Positions 1 to 5,011 of a stretch of DNA of 5,758 bases are shown piece by piece. Both the position numbers and the translations under genes were made by a program. Position 1 is the stretch's first letter. Every line of letters begins with the position of its first letter. Below the pieces are notes generated by a model. It made no database searches. It was not told where the DNA came from and saw only the letters and a program-made list of their open reading frames with translations. The DNA is from Erysipelotrichaceae bacterium. Its GTDB lineage: Bacteria > Bacillota_I > Bacilli_A > Erysipelotrichales > Erysipelotrichaceae. Location: contig DMBB01000366.1 in the NCBI GenBank assembly GCA_003446295.1, forward strand, positions 1 through 5,758, given 5' to 3'.

Positions 1-7
1 AAAGAAG

Positions 8-32
8 CTTCCTGTAATATTCAAACAGGAGG
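8..32 (+). other. Stem-loop in the transposase leader
   Basis: CTTCCTGT (8-15) pairs with ACAGGAGG (25-32), giving an 8-bp stem with one T.G wobble and a 9-base loop. It precedes the larger hairpin at 67-130. In IS110-group elements the guide RNA is transcribed from the 5' non-coding end, so this could be one of its stem-loops. The pairing is seen directly; the role is inferred. Confidence 0.4.
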
Positions 33-66
33 ACAAACCTGAGAGCTAAGGAGGCTGAAAGAAAAA

Positions 67-130
67 GTACCTCGTGTAAAATTGAATCTGCTGACTGTCG
101 GGTTAGCACAGTTCAAAATTACGGAGGTAC
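67..130 (+). promoter_or_regulatory. Long hairpin that buries the transposase ribosome binding site
   Basis: GTACCTC (67-73) pairs perfectly with GAGGTAC (124-130). The stem continues as GTAA/TTAC (76-79 with 119-122), TTGAA/TTCAA (82-86 with 112-116) and TGCTGAC/GTTAGCA (89-95 with 102-108, one G.T), capped by a 6-base loop. Small internal loops separate the four helices. The right arm of the basal helix contains most of the GGAGGT Shine-Dalgarno (123-128), which lies 5 bases before the ATG at 134. When folded, translation initiation on the transposase gene should be reduced. The same fold, with its internal loops, also resembles the loop-bearing stems of IS110 bridge RNAs. Pairing is seen; both functions are inferred. 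Confidence 0.6.
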
Positions 131-133
131 GAA

Positions 134-1417
134 ATGAATTGTAACACGCAGAACGAAAAGATTGAAATGCTTACTGATGAATGGCTGATTGTTGGTATTG
201 ATGTAGGGAGTGAAAAGCACTTTGCCAGAATGTTCAATAACCGCAAGGTCGAGCTGTCCAGAAAAGCACTTGGATTTGAAAATGATGAGAAAGGCTTCAC
301 ACAGCTGGAGGGATGGATTTCGAACCAATTGAGGACGAGCGGTAAGAAATTCATCATGTGTGCAATGGAGCCTACAGGCCATTACTGGTATAACCTGGCA
401 GCTTATCTTCAGGCGCATGGGATGGTTGTGGTTCATGTGAGTCCCTCTCACGTGAAGAAATCCAAGGAGCTTGATGACAACAATCCAAACAAGAACGACA
501 GGAAAGATCCCAAGACGATTGCCGGCCTGGTGACAGAAGGACGTTACATGATTCCCTATATGCCGAACGGCATCTATGCCAGTATCAGAGAACTCAACAA
601 CATGAGAATGAGGGCAACTGAATCACTGGTTGTTGTGAAGAACAGGCTGGCAAGGTGGTTCAGTATCTACTTCCCGGAGTTCACAGCTGTGTTCGGTGAT
701 CTGAAGGCAAAGAGTTCTCGCTTATTACTGGCTGAAGCGCCGCTGCCGGAGGATGTAATCAATCTTGGAGCGGAAGGTGTGAACCGGATCTTCAGGAATG
801 CCAAACTTCGTTCGGTCGGAATGAAGAAAGCGCTGCAGATCGTGGAAGCGGCTGAACACAGTATCGGCCGGAAGGAAAACCCATGGGCTGCCAGAGAGGA
901 GATTTCTGAGCTGCTTGAGGACCTTGACAGATACCTTGCCCGAGAGGAGAAACTGATGGCGCGTCTTCATGAAGAAGTCATGAAGGTTCCTAATGTTGAA
1001 CGTATTCTTGAGATCAAAGGAATCGGGATCAGGACGGTGTCAGGATTTATCGCAGAGGTTGGAGACATAAGCAGGTTTGAAGATGCGAAAAGCATACAGA
1101 AACTCAGCGGTTACGCAATTGTGGCGAATGAATCCGGCAAACATAACGGACAGAGCAGTATCAGTTACAGAGGAAGAAAGATATTAAGGTATTTCCTGTT
1201 CCAGGCGGCCATATCAGTAATAGGAAAGAATCCGGAATTTGCGGTCATACATGAATATTACACAACACGAAAAAAGAATCCTCTCAAGAAGATGCAGTCT
1301 GTCGTGGCGGTAGCCTGCAAGCTCATCAGAGTGTTCTATACCATCCTGACAAAAGGCATCAGATATGACGGCCAGAAGATGTTGAATGACATCGTAAGAC
1401 CCGAGACCATTGCATGA
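134..1417 (+). CDS. IS110-family transposase (DEDD/Ser recombinase)
   Basis: This 427-residue recombinase should catalyse excision and insertion of the element, directed by an RNA made from the element itself. The N-terminal RuvC-like domain (about residues 18-180) begins with GIDVGSEKH and carries a complete DEDD set: D23, E79 in the MEPTGHYW segment, and D122 and D125 in NDRKD. A charged helical, probably coiled-coil linker lies at about 255-285. The C-terminal Transposase_20 domain starts with the helix-hairpin-helix-like KGIGIRT at about 295 and includes the NESG motif, whose S334 matches the catalytic serine position of the family. The length is near the upper end of the family range. 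The ATG at 134 is favoured by GGAGGT 5 bases upstream. The reading frame is intact, so the protein is probably functional. Its last bases overlap the next gene by ATGA. It could belong to either the IS110 or the IS1111 subgroup. Confidence 0.95.
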   Translation: MNCNTQNEKIEMLTDEWLIVGIDVGSEKHFARMFNNRKVELSRKALGFENDEKGFTQLEGWISNQLRTSGKKFIMCAMEPTGHYWYNLAAYLQAHGMVVVHVSPSHVKKSKELDDNNPNKNDRKDPKTIAGLVTEGRYMIPYMPNGIYASIRELNNMRMRATESLVVVKNRLARWFSIYFPEFTAVFGDLKAKSSRLLLAEAPLPEDVINLGAEGVNRIFRNAKLRSVGMKKALQIVEAAEHSIGRKENPWAAREEISELLEDLDRYLAREEKLMARLHEEVMKVPNVERILEIKGIGIRTVSGFIAEVGDISRFEDAKSIQKLSGYAIVANESGKHNGQSSISYRGRKILRYFLFQAAISVIGKNPEFAVIHEYYTTRKKNPLKKMQSVVAVACKLIRVFYTILTKGIRYDGQKMLNDIVRPETIA

Positions 1418-1683
1418 GGAAGGAAGAGTTTGATCCGAAATGGATCAGATACTGTACCGTGTCGAGGCTGACAGACTATCTTGACTACTATGTTAAAGAC
1501 ACGGAGGATCCGGATTATCAGCTGCTGAAGAAAAGGCTCATGGAAGCAGCGAAACGCTCGGAAGACAGGAATCCATTCGGAGCCGACAGACCTGAACGGT
1601 TCGATGAAGAAGACAAAAAGTACATGCTTGAAATGAAGAATTCAGGCAGATCGCCGAAGAGTATGGATGCTCGACATCTATAG
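1414..1683 (+). CDS. Small accessory protein coupled to the IS110 transposase
   Basis: An 89-residue charged, soluble protein beginning MRKEEFDPKWIRYC. Its start codon overlaps the transposase stop (ATGA) and has no good Shine-Dalgarno of its own, so it probably depends on translational coupling to the transposase. The sequence is rich in acidic and basic residues, with a tyrosine-rich stretch (LTDYLDYY) near residue 20, and I recognise no domain in the first 70 residues. The last 15 or so residues look like an out-of-frame ending. Just downstream, another frame encodes a good helix-turn-helix (see the entry at 1632-1720), so this product is probably a truncated form of a DNA-binding protein. 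Its position inside the element suggests a regulatory or targeting role, which is an inference. It is not a shadow, given the coupling and the coherent N-terminal sequence. Confidence 0.6.
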   Translation: MRKEEFDPKWIRYCTVSRLTDYLDYYVKDTEDPDYQLLKKRLMEAAKRSEDRNPFGADRPERFDEEDKKYMLEMKNSGRSPKSMDARHL

Positions 1684-1720
1684 TATACAAAGCGGCCATC
1701 TGAAATACGGCTGGAAATAG
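1632..1720 (+). pseudogene. Out-of-frame helix-turn-helix end of the accessory gene
   Basis: In the frame one base behind the accessory gene, 1638-1700 reads EFRQIAEEYG followed by CSTSIVYKAAI and a stop at 1701-1703. FRQIAEEYGCSTSIVYK is a typical helix-turn-helix pattern: a helix ending in IAEEYG, a turn with C-S, then a recognition helix. A third frame then gives LKYGWK and a stop at 1718-1720, which is how many short HTH domains of this kind end (K-Y-G-W). Two single-base-type shifts would join these pieces to the accessory gene into a protein of about 100 residues. I see no classic X-XXY-YYZ slippery heptamer at either junction, so decay or sequence errors are more likely than programmed frameshifting. 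Confidence 0.5.
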
Positions 1721-1794
1721 AAGCTGTTCTGAAATTAAAACAGAACGACGGCTGTTCGTAAATCAGAAAAGAACAACAGCTCTGGATCGCAGAT

Positions 1795-1831
1795 GGATCT
1801 GAGTGCCTGATACATACAGACATTCAGATCC
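1795..1831 (+). other. 11-bp hairpin with 15-base loop
   Basis: GGATCTGAGTG (1795-1805) pairs with CATTCAGATCC (1821-1831), with one G.T wobble and no bulge, leaving the loop CCTGATACATACAGA. It is the longest uninterrupted stem in the 3' region of the element. A short stem with a GAAA tetraloop (CTGT-GAAA-ACAG, 1834-1845) follows two bases later. No T-run follows, so it is not an intrinsic terminator. The open loop is a candidate guide segment if this region makes the bridge RNA. Confidence 0.5.
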
Positions 1832-1867
1832 GGCTGTGAAAACAGAGACCGGAAGCTAACCGGAAGA

Positions 1868-1910
1868 CATAGCAGGCAAACGTCCTCTGCATCAAGCAAG
1901 TGCTGCTATG
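1868..1910 (+). other. 8-bp stem enclosing a 27-base loop
   Basis: CATAGCAG (1868-1875) pairs perfectly with CTGCTATG (1903-1910). The enclosed 27 bases contain CTGCATC (1887-1893), the exact complement of GATGCAG at 2172-2178 near the presumed right end of the element. A stem with a large unpaired interior is the layout of a bridge-RNA binding loop. The stem is seen; the role is speculative. Confidence 0.4.
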
Positions 1911-2094
1911 AGACAAGGTCAGCAGATTCAATACAAAGAATGAGCTGGTAGCTGGCAATGTTGGTCCATAGGGCATGACCCTGTAAAGAAGCTTAGCTGG
2001 CACCTGGGTTATGGGCAGACGGAACGAAGGAAGTTAGAGACATCGTAAGGATGATCCTGGTAGACACGGGAGGTTCGCCGCCATAGAGAGACAG

Positions 2095-2148
2095 GCATAC
2101 ACACGGCCATTAATATACAAAGCACGACGTTTTGTATTTCGTGTATGC
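2095..2148 (+). repeat. Nested inverted repeat near the right end of the IS element
   Basis: GCATACAC (2095-2102) and GTGTATGC (2141-2148) form an 8-bp outer stem. Inside it ATACAAA (2115-2121) and TTTGTAT (2131-2137) form a 7-bp inner stem with a 9-base loop. It could be a terminal structure recognised during transposition, or the 3' boundary of the structured RNA. It lacks a GC-rich stem and a T-tract, so it is not a standard terminator. The bases TATACAAAGC at 2114-2123 also occur at 1684-1693. Confidence 0.5.
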
Positions 2149-2275
2149 AAAATCACTCTATATTCGCACTCGATGCAGGAATTGCACATGATCTGAGCTC
2201 ATTTAATCGAGTTACTAATTCAAAAAAAGCCTTTAAATAAAGCAAAAACGCTTGATTTAATAGGGAGGATCATTT
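2149..2275 (+). promoter_or_regulatory. AT-rich leader of the yolD-like gene, with ribosome binding site
   Basis: This 127-base stretch is clearly more AT-rich than its surroundings and probably holds the promoter of the gene at 2276. A weak candidate is TTACTA (2212-2217) and TAAATA (2234-2239) with 16 bases between; neither hexamer is a good match. The Shine-Dalgarno is clear: GGGAGG (2263-2268), 7 bases before the ATG. I looked for a Firmicute LexA box (GAAC-N4-GTTC type), which might be expected for a damage-response gene, and found none. The junction between the insertion sequence and host DNA probably falls in or just before this stretch. Confidence 0.35.
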
Positions 2276-2788
2276 ATGCATATTTACCCGGACATCGGCA
2301 GGATACCCCGGCCCGATGATTTTAAGTACGCATCCGTGATGGAAAAAGGCAGACCCGTTCATGACGGCGACTACTTTTCACTCAGGCATCCGCATATGCA
2401 CTGCGGAAAACGGGCGAAGATCTTCGCGCCGTTCGCTGCCCTGCAGGGCTTTGAGGAAGAGGTCGCATCCAAGGACATCATCTATGAGGAAAAGCGGATC
2501 ATCGATCCCGAGAGAAGCGATGATCTGAATGAAACACTCTGTCTTCTTCATGAGCTGACAAAAACAAAACGCCTGGCGCTTCTGAACCAGGCATATGTCA
2601 GCGCGGAATATTATATTCTCTGCACAGATCCGCACAATGAAGCCTATATGATCAAAGGACTGTATATCACGGCGAAAGGTGTCGTGCAGTATGTGGATCC
2701 GATCGGACATCTGATCCGCATTGAGGATGAATGCATTTCCTTTTCCGATCTGTATTCCCTCACCCTTCTGCACAGGCAGACAGTTTGA
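2276..2788 (+). CDS. YolD-like protein (Y-family polymerase-associated type)
   Basis: A 170-residue soluble protein with no signal peptide or membrane segment. Residues 46-59 read RAKIFAPFAALQGF, matching the conserved R-A-x-x-F-x-P-F-A-A-L-x-G-[FY] signature of a small protein common in Clostridia and Erysipelotrichia. That protein is related to YolD and usually encoded next to a UmuC/DinB-type Y-family DNA polymerase. The signature follows a RHPHM segment at 37-41, also typical. Residues 60-95 are charged and helical; 100-165 look alpha/beta, resembling the C-terminal part of YolD-like proteins. Its molecular role is not established; a part in error-prone repair is assumed from gene neighbourhoods. 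Here the gene upstream is the IS110 element rather than a polymerase, and a phosphoesterase follows 31 bases downstream in the same direction. The start is set by GGGAGG 7 bases upstream. The signature match is from memory, so the family call is moderate. Confidence 0.6.
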   Translation: MHIYPDIGRIPRPDDFKYASVMEKGRPVHDGDYFSLRHPHMHCGKRAKIFAPFAALQGFEEEVASKDIIYEEKRIIDPERSDDLNETLCLLHELTKTKRLALLNQAYVSAEYYILCTDPHNEAYMIKGLYITAKGVVQYVDPIGHLIRIEDECISFSDLYSLTLLHRQTV

Positions 2789-2803
2789 AAGGAATTCATA
2801 ATC

Positions 2804-2863
2804 ATGCAATACTGTTTCCATGGAAACAACCAGGATTGTACTTGTATCGGACAATCACGGTGA
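2804..2863 (+). CDS. Possible 19-residue upstream ORF overlapping the phosphoesterase start
   Basis: An ATG at 2804 opens a 19-codon frame ending with TGA at 2861-2863, out of frame with the phosphoesterase that starts at 2820. It is preceded by GAAAGG (2787-2792), a better-placed Shine-Dalgarno than anything in front of 2820. The peptide contains three cysteines (MQYC, then DCTC). It may act as a leader peptide that delivers ribosomes to the phosphoesterase start, or it may be chance. The frame and spacing are seen; translation is unproven. Confidence 0.2.
   Translation: MQYCFHGNNQDCTCIGQSR
2813..2828. repeat. Perfect 16-base palindrome centred on the phosphoesterase start codon
   Basis: TGTTTCCATGGAAACA reads the same on both strands, and its centre lies inside the ATG at 2820. 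As RNA it can form a 6-bp stem with CAUG as the loop, presenting or hiding the start codon. As DNA it has the size and symmetry of an operator for a dimeric regulator. It lacks the central CG of a typical CcpA/LacI-type site. Confidence 0.5.
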
Positions 2864-3353
2864 CAGTGAATGTCTGAACTATCTGAAACAGACATACAGT
2901 GATTATGATCTTTTCGTGCACTGCGGTGATTCGGAAATGGATCCGGAACAGATGAACGGTTTCATCTGCGTGAAGGGAAACAATGATTTCCTCTATTACA
3001 ACGCAGTGCCGGATCATCAGGTTCTTCATGTGCGCGGGCATACCATCTATGTATGCCATGGCCACATGGACTTCCTGTCGTACTTCCACTATGAAACGAT
3101 GGTGCAGCGGGCAAAGGCGCATGGAGCGGATATCATCTTCTTCGGCCATGTGCATACATACGATGATGAAGTCATCGACGGTGTCCGTCTTCTCAACCCC
3201 GGTTCCATCCGTCATAACCGTGACGGTTCCAGAGCATCATACATGCTGGTGGAAATCTCGGAAGATGAAATCAGCGTCACAAAGAAAGAATACGGAAAAG
3301 TCTCCCAGCCGGGCTTCCTGGAAAAACTCATCCAGAAGCTGCTTGGCGGCTGA
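2820..3353 (+). CDS. YfcE/YsnB-family metallophosphoesterase
   Basis: A 177-residue, probably cytoplasmic, two-metal phosphoesterase of the MJ0936/YfcE/YsnB family. All the usual motifs are present in order: SDNHG (D11, H13), HCGD (D37), KGNND (N54), CHGH (H80, H82), GHVH (H110, H112) and LNPGS (126-129). Family members hydrolyse phosphodiester model substrates with Mn or similar metals; the physiological substrate is generally unknown. The length is normal for the family. The N-terminus METTRIVLVSDNHG fits the start at 2820, and the only in-frame codons upstream before a stop (TAA at 2799) contain no start. There is no Shine-Dalgarno at normal distance, so initiation may depend on coupling from the gene upstream or from the short ORF at 2804. 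The genomic neighbour rdgB, with which this family is often linked, is not present here. The last residues form a basic helix ending LLGG. Confidence 0.93.
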   Translation: METTRIVLVSDNHGDSECLNYLKQTYSDYDLFVHCGDSEMDPEQMNGFICVKGNNDFLYYNAVPDHQVLHVRGHTIYVCHGHMDFLSYFHYETMVQRAKAHGADIIFFGHVHTYDDEVIDGVRLLNPGSIRHNRDGSRASYMLVEISEDEISVTKKEYGKVSQPGFLEKLIQKLLGG

Positions 3354-3358
3354 AAGAC

Positions 3359-3390
3359 ATAACAGCCTTCCAATCAAGGGAGGCTGTTAT
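3359..3390. terminator. 13-bp hairpin between convergent genes, probable terminator
   Basis: Bases 3359-3371 pair with 3378-3390, with one T.G wobble and a 6-base loop (AATCAA). The hairpin starts 5 bases after the phosphoesterase stop codon and probably ends its transcript. Neither side has a long T-tract (ATTC on the plus side, GTCTTT on the minus side), so termination may be partial. Its right arm is the last coding sequence of the minus-strand SWIM gene, and that gene's stop codon (3374-3376) lies in the loop. Confidence 0.65.
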
Positions 3391-5011
3391 ATTCAGCTTT
3401 GACTTCTCTGAGCATTTCCTGCATTGCTTTTCTGGTCGGATACCTTTCCATCCAGGAGTCAATCAGACTGTTCGCTTTTGAAATGCCGCCGGGAATTCCG
3501 GCAAGTATATTCAAATATGTTCTCATTGTTCTGTACAGCGCAAGATTTCCATAGCGGCAGGAAATCCTGTCGAGATACTTCGCGTAATATGTGCTCAGGG
3601 CATCAGGGTACAGATCCTTCAGCTTCATTCTGTACCTGTCCATCATTTCCACCGGCTGATGCATCAGATATTCCATAAGACTGTCATACATCTCTTCATC
3701 ATCATACACATCAGGTTTCAGACTCTCATTTACCGCGAGGATCATCTCACGCACATTCTTCCACTCCGCACTGTCGCAAAGTGATCTGAGCTCTCTCACG
3801 TATGCCATTGAGGAGATCCGATACTGCGCCAGCAATTTCCACAGAGCCTCTTTTACCTTTTCTGTATTGACGGTTTCTCTGTACTTCTCCAGCAGCTGTT
3901 CCAGATAACTTCTTTTCAGGCCTGCTATTTTCTCCTGTTCGTACATCTCCCTCAGAATCGCAATTGCCTGAAGGGAATCTCCTCTTCCTTCCGCTTCTTT
4001 CAGGAGGATTCTTTTCACACTCTTCAGGTCATTGTGATCTTCCAGCCATGTTTCATATTCAGAAAGATCACTGCCGGAGCGGATCAGAAGATTCTTGTAT
4101 TTTTCCAGATCGTATTCAAGCATATAGTTATCTGCCTGATCACCGCGCAGTTTATTCCTCATGTCTTTCAGCATCGGCAGAAGATACTCAGGATCATCAA
4201 AATAATTCTCCAGCGCAGAGGTGATACTGTCTCCGCAGATCAGATCATCACTGCGTTTTTCCATTGCTCTGAACCACTGGTACATCTGTGTTCTCTCTTC
4301 TTTTGACGCAAGATGAATAACTCTGTCCCAGTATTCTTCAATTGAGGAAGCAATTTCACTGTGTTCACCGCCCGATCCATCCATGTCAACATCATTCAGG
4401 ATATGAAACGCCCCTTTCAAAACAGCGAAAGCCTGCATCGTTTCATTGCGCTCAATCATCGGCTCAACAGAATCCGTCAGAATCTCCTGAAATGCCTGGA
4501 CATACTCCCATCCCTTCTCCCAGCTGATATATTCATTTCTCCCGCCAATGCGCACGGAAAGATTTCCAAGCAATGACAGAATTCTGTTCACATCTGCCAT
4601 GTCTGCCGGTGCACTGCGGTATTTCTGAAGAATGCGGTTTTTCAGGGAGCTGTCATTCAGCAGGATTTCTTTCAGCTCCTTGCGCAGCTGTGTCTCATTC
4701 ATTTTTTCAAGCACGTCATTCAGGTCTTCGGATACGGAAACAGGATTGATTACTTCTTCAGAGACCGCATACAGCAAAGCCGCCATATGCTTGCAGTGAT
4801 TTCCGCCTTCCGCATATGGACAGGTGCAGCTCATACCAGTGACCTCTTCACCTTCAATGTAAGTTTCTACTTCATAATCATACGTTCCATGCGCGATTCC
4901 TCTCCAACCTTCTGCAGTTTTCTCAACTTCATCGATTTCTCCAGATTCAAAGATATCCCTGCCTCTCTCAAGGATGACAGGCCTGAACAGGTGTTTCCAG
5001 CGATCATTCAT
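3374..5011 (-). CDS. SWIM zinc-finger family protein
   Basis: A 545-residue protein with an N-terminal SWIM zinc finger: C62-x-C64-x8-C73-x-H75, within CTCPYAEGGNHCKHMAALLY, the CxCx(n)CxH pattern of the family. The preceding 60 residues (RGRDIFESGEIDEVE and a short beta-rich part) are the usual N-terminal extension of bacterial SWIM proteins. The remaining 460 residues are almost entirely predicted helical and rich in Leu, Glu, Lys and Tyr, resembling a helical-repeat scaffold, with no catalytic motif I can see. There is no signal peptide or membrane segment. SWIM fingers bind nucleic acid or protein partners; in bacteria they often accompany SNF2-type helicases, but none is in this window. 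The start is supported by GGAG 8 bases upstream on the minus strand. The gene is convergent with the phosphoesterase and divergent from the nuclease at 5158. The precise function is unknown. Confidence 0.88.
   Translation of the reverse strand: MNDRWKHLFRPVILERGRDIFESGEIDEVEKTAEGWRGIAHGTYDYEVETYIEGEEVTGMSCTCPYAEGGNHCKHMAALLYAVSEEVINPVSVSEDLNDVLEKMNETQLRKELKEILLNDSSLKNRILQKYRSAPADMADVNRILSLLGNLSVRIGGRNEYISWEKGWEYVQAFQEILTDSVEPMIERNETMQAFAVLKGAFHILNDVDMDGSGGEHSEIASSIEEYWDRVIHLASKEERTQMYQWFRAMEKRSDDLICGDSITSALENYFDDPEYLLPMLKDMRNKLRGDQADNYMLEYDLEKYKNLLIRSGSDLSEYETWLEDHNDLKSVKRILLKEAEGRGDSLQAIAILREMYEQEKIAGLKRSYLEQLLEKYRETVNTEKVKEALWKLLAQYRISSMAYVRELRSLCDSAEWKNVREMILAVNESLKPDVYDDEEMYDSLMEYLMHQPVEMMDRYRMKLKDLYPDALSTYYAKYLDRISCRYGNLALYRTMRTYLNILAGIPGGISKANSLIDSWMERYPTRKAMQEMLREVKAEYNSLP

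Larger units (their letters stand above)
1721..2148 (+). ncRNA. Candidate structured RNA in the 3' region of the IS110 element
   Basis: These 428 bases have no convincing coding frame but many hairpins on the plus strand. The main ones are 1726-1731/1741-1746 (6 bp), 1751-1756/1775-1780 (6 bp), 1795-1805/1821-1831 (11 bp with one G.T, 15-base loop), 1834-1837/1842-1845 closing a GAAA tetraloop, 1868-1875/1903-1910 (8 bp, 27-base loop), 1970-1973/1979-1982 and 2041-2044/2050-2053. A nested stem at 2095-2148 follows. TAGCTGGCA occurs twice, at 1949-1957 and 1994-2002. Stems with large internal loops are what IS110/IS1111 bridge (seeker) RNAs look like, and IS1111-type elements carry theirs 3' of the transposase. 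At over 400 bases this is longer than the roughly 100-200 bases expected, so it may hold more than one RNA or remnants of another structured element. Structure is seen; identity is inferred. Confidence 0.4.
1..2160 (+). mobile_element. IS110-family insertion sequence (boundaries approximate)
   Basis: The element is defined by a DEDD-type IS110 transposase gene, a small overlapping downstream gene and flanking non-coding DNA with strong secondary-structure potential. IS110 elements usually lack long terminal inverted repeats and cause little or no target duplication, so their ends cannot be read off one copy. I found no convincing inverted repeats between bases 1-133 and 2000-2275. The left end may be upstream of the window. 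The right end is placed loosely after the nested hairpin at 2095-2148, because the AT-rich DNA beyond it looks like the leader of the next host gene. That a mobile element is present is well supported by the transposase; both coordinates are guesses. Confidence 0.6.

Noticed and set aside
50..60. GGAGGCTGAAA, which recurs before the Rpn-type gene (5147-5157) and looks like a Shine-Dalgarno without a gene.
   Set aside because: No start codon follows at a usable distance. An 11-base match centred on a Shine-Dalgarno core is easily chance. It could mark the start of a disrupted paralogue, but nothing else supports that.
1518..1823. Open frame of 101 codons on the minus strand.
   Set aside because: It lies antisense across the accessory gene and the first hairpins, has low-complexity Ser/Phe-rich composition and no matching ribosome binding site. 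It is a shadow frame.
1721..2148. Possible group II intron or intron remnant, because of the GAAA tetraloop and dense hairpins.
   Set aside because: I could not find a GTGYG start, a domain V-like 34-base hairpin, or any reverse transcriptase or maturase sequence. The region lies within an IS110 element, which explains structured RNA more simply.
2095..2148. Intrinsic terminator.
   Set aside because: The stem is AT-rich with internal loops, and it is followed by CAAAATCAC rather than a T-tract.
2149..2275. LexA-type SOS operator before the YolD-like gene.
   Set aside because: No GAAC-N4-GTTC-like sequence is present in the leader.
2378..3215. Minus-strand open frames opposite the YolD-like and phosphoesterase genes.
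   Set aside because: The plus-strand frames carry clear family motifs over the same bases; the minus frames resemble no protein family.
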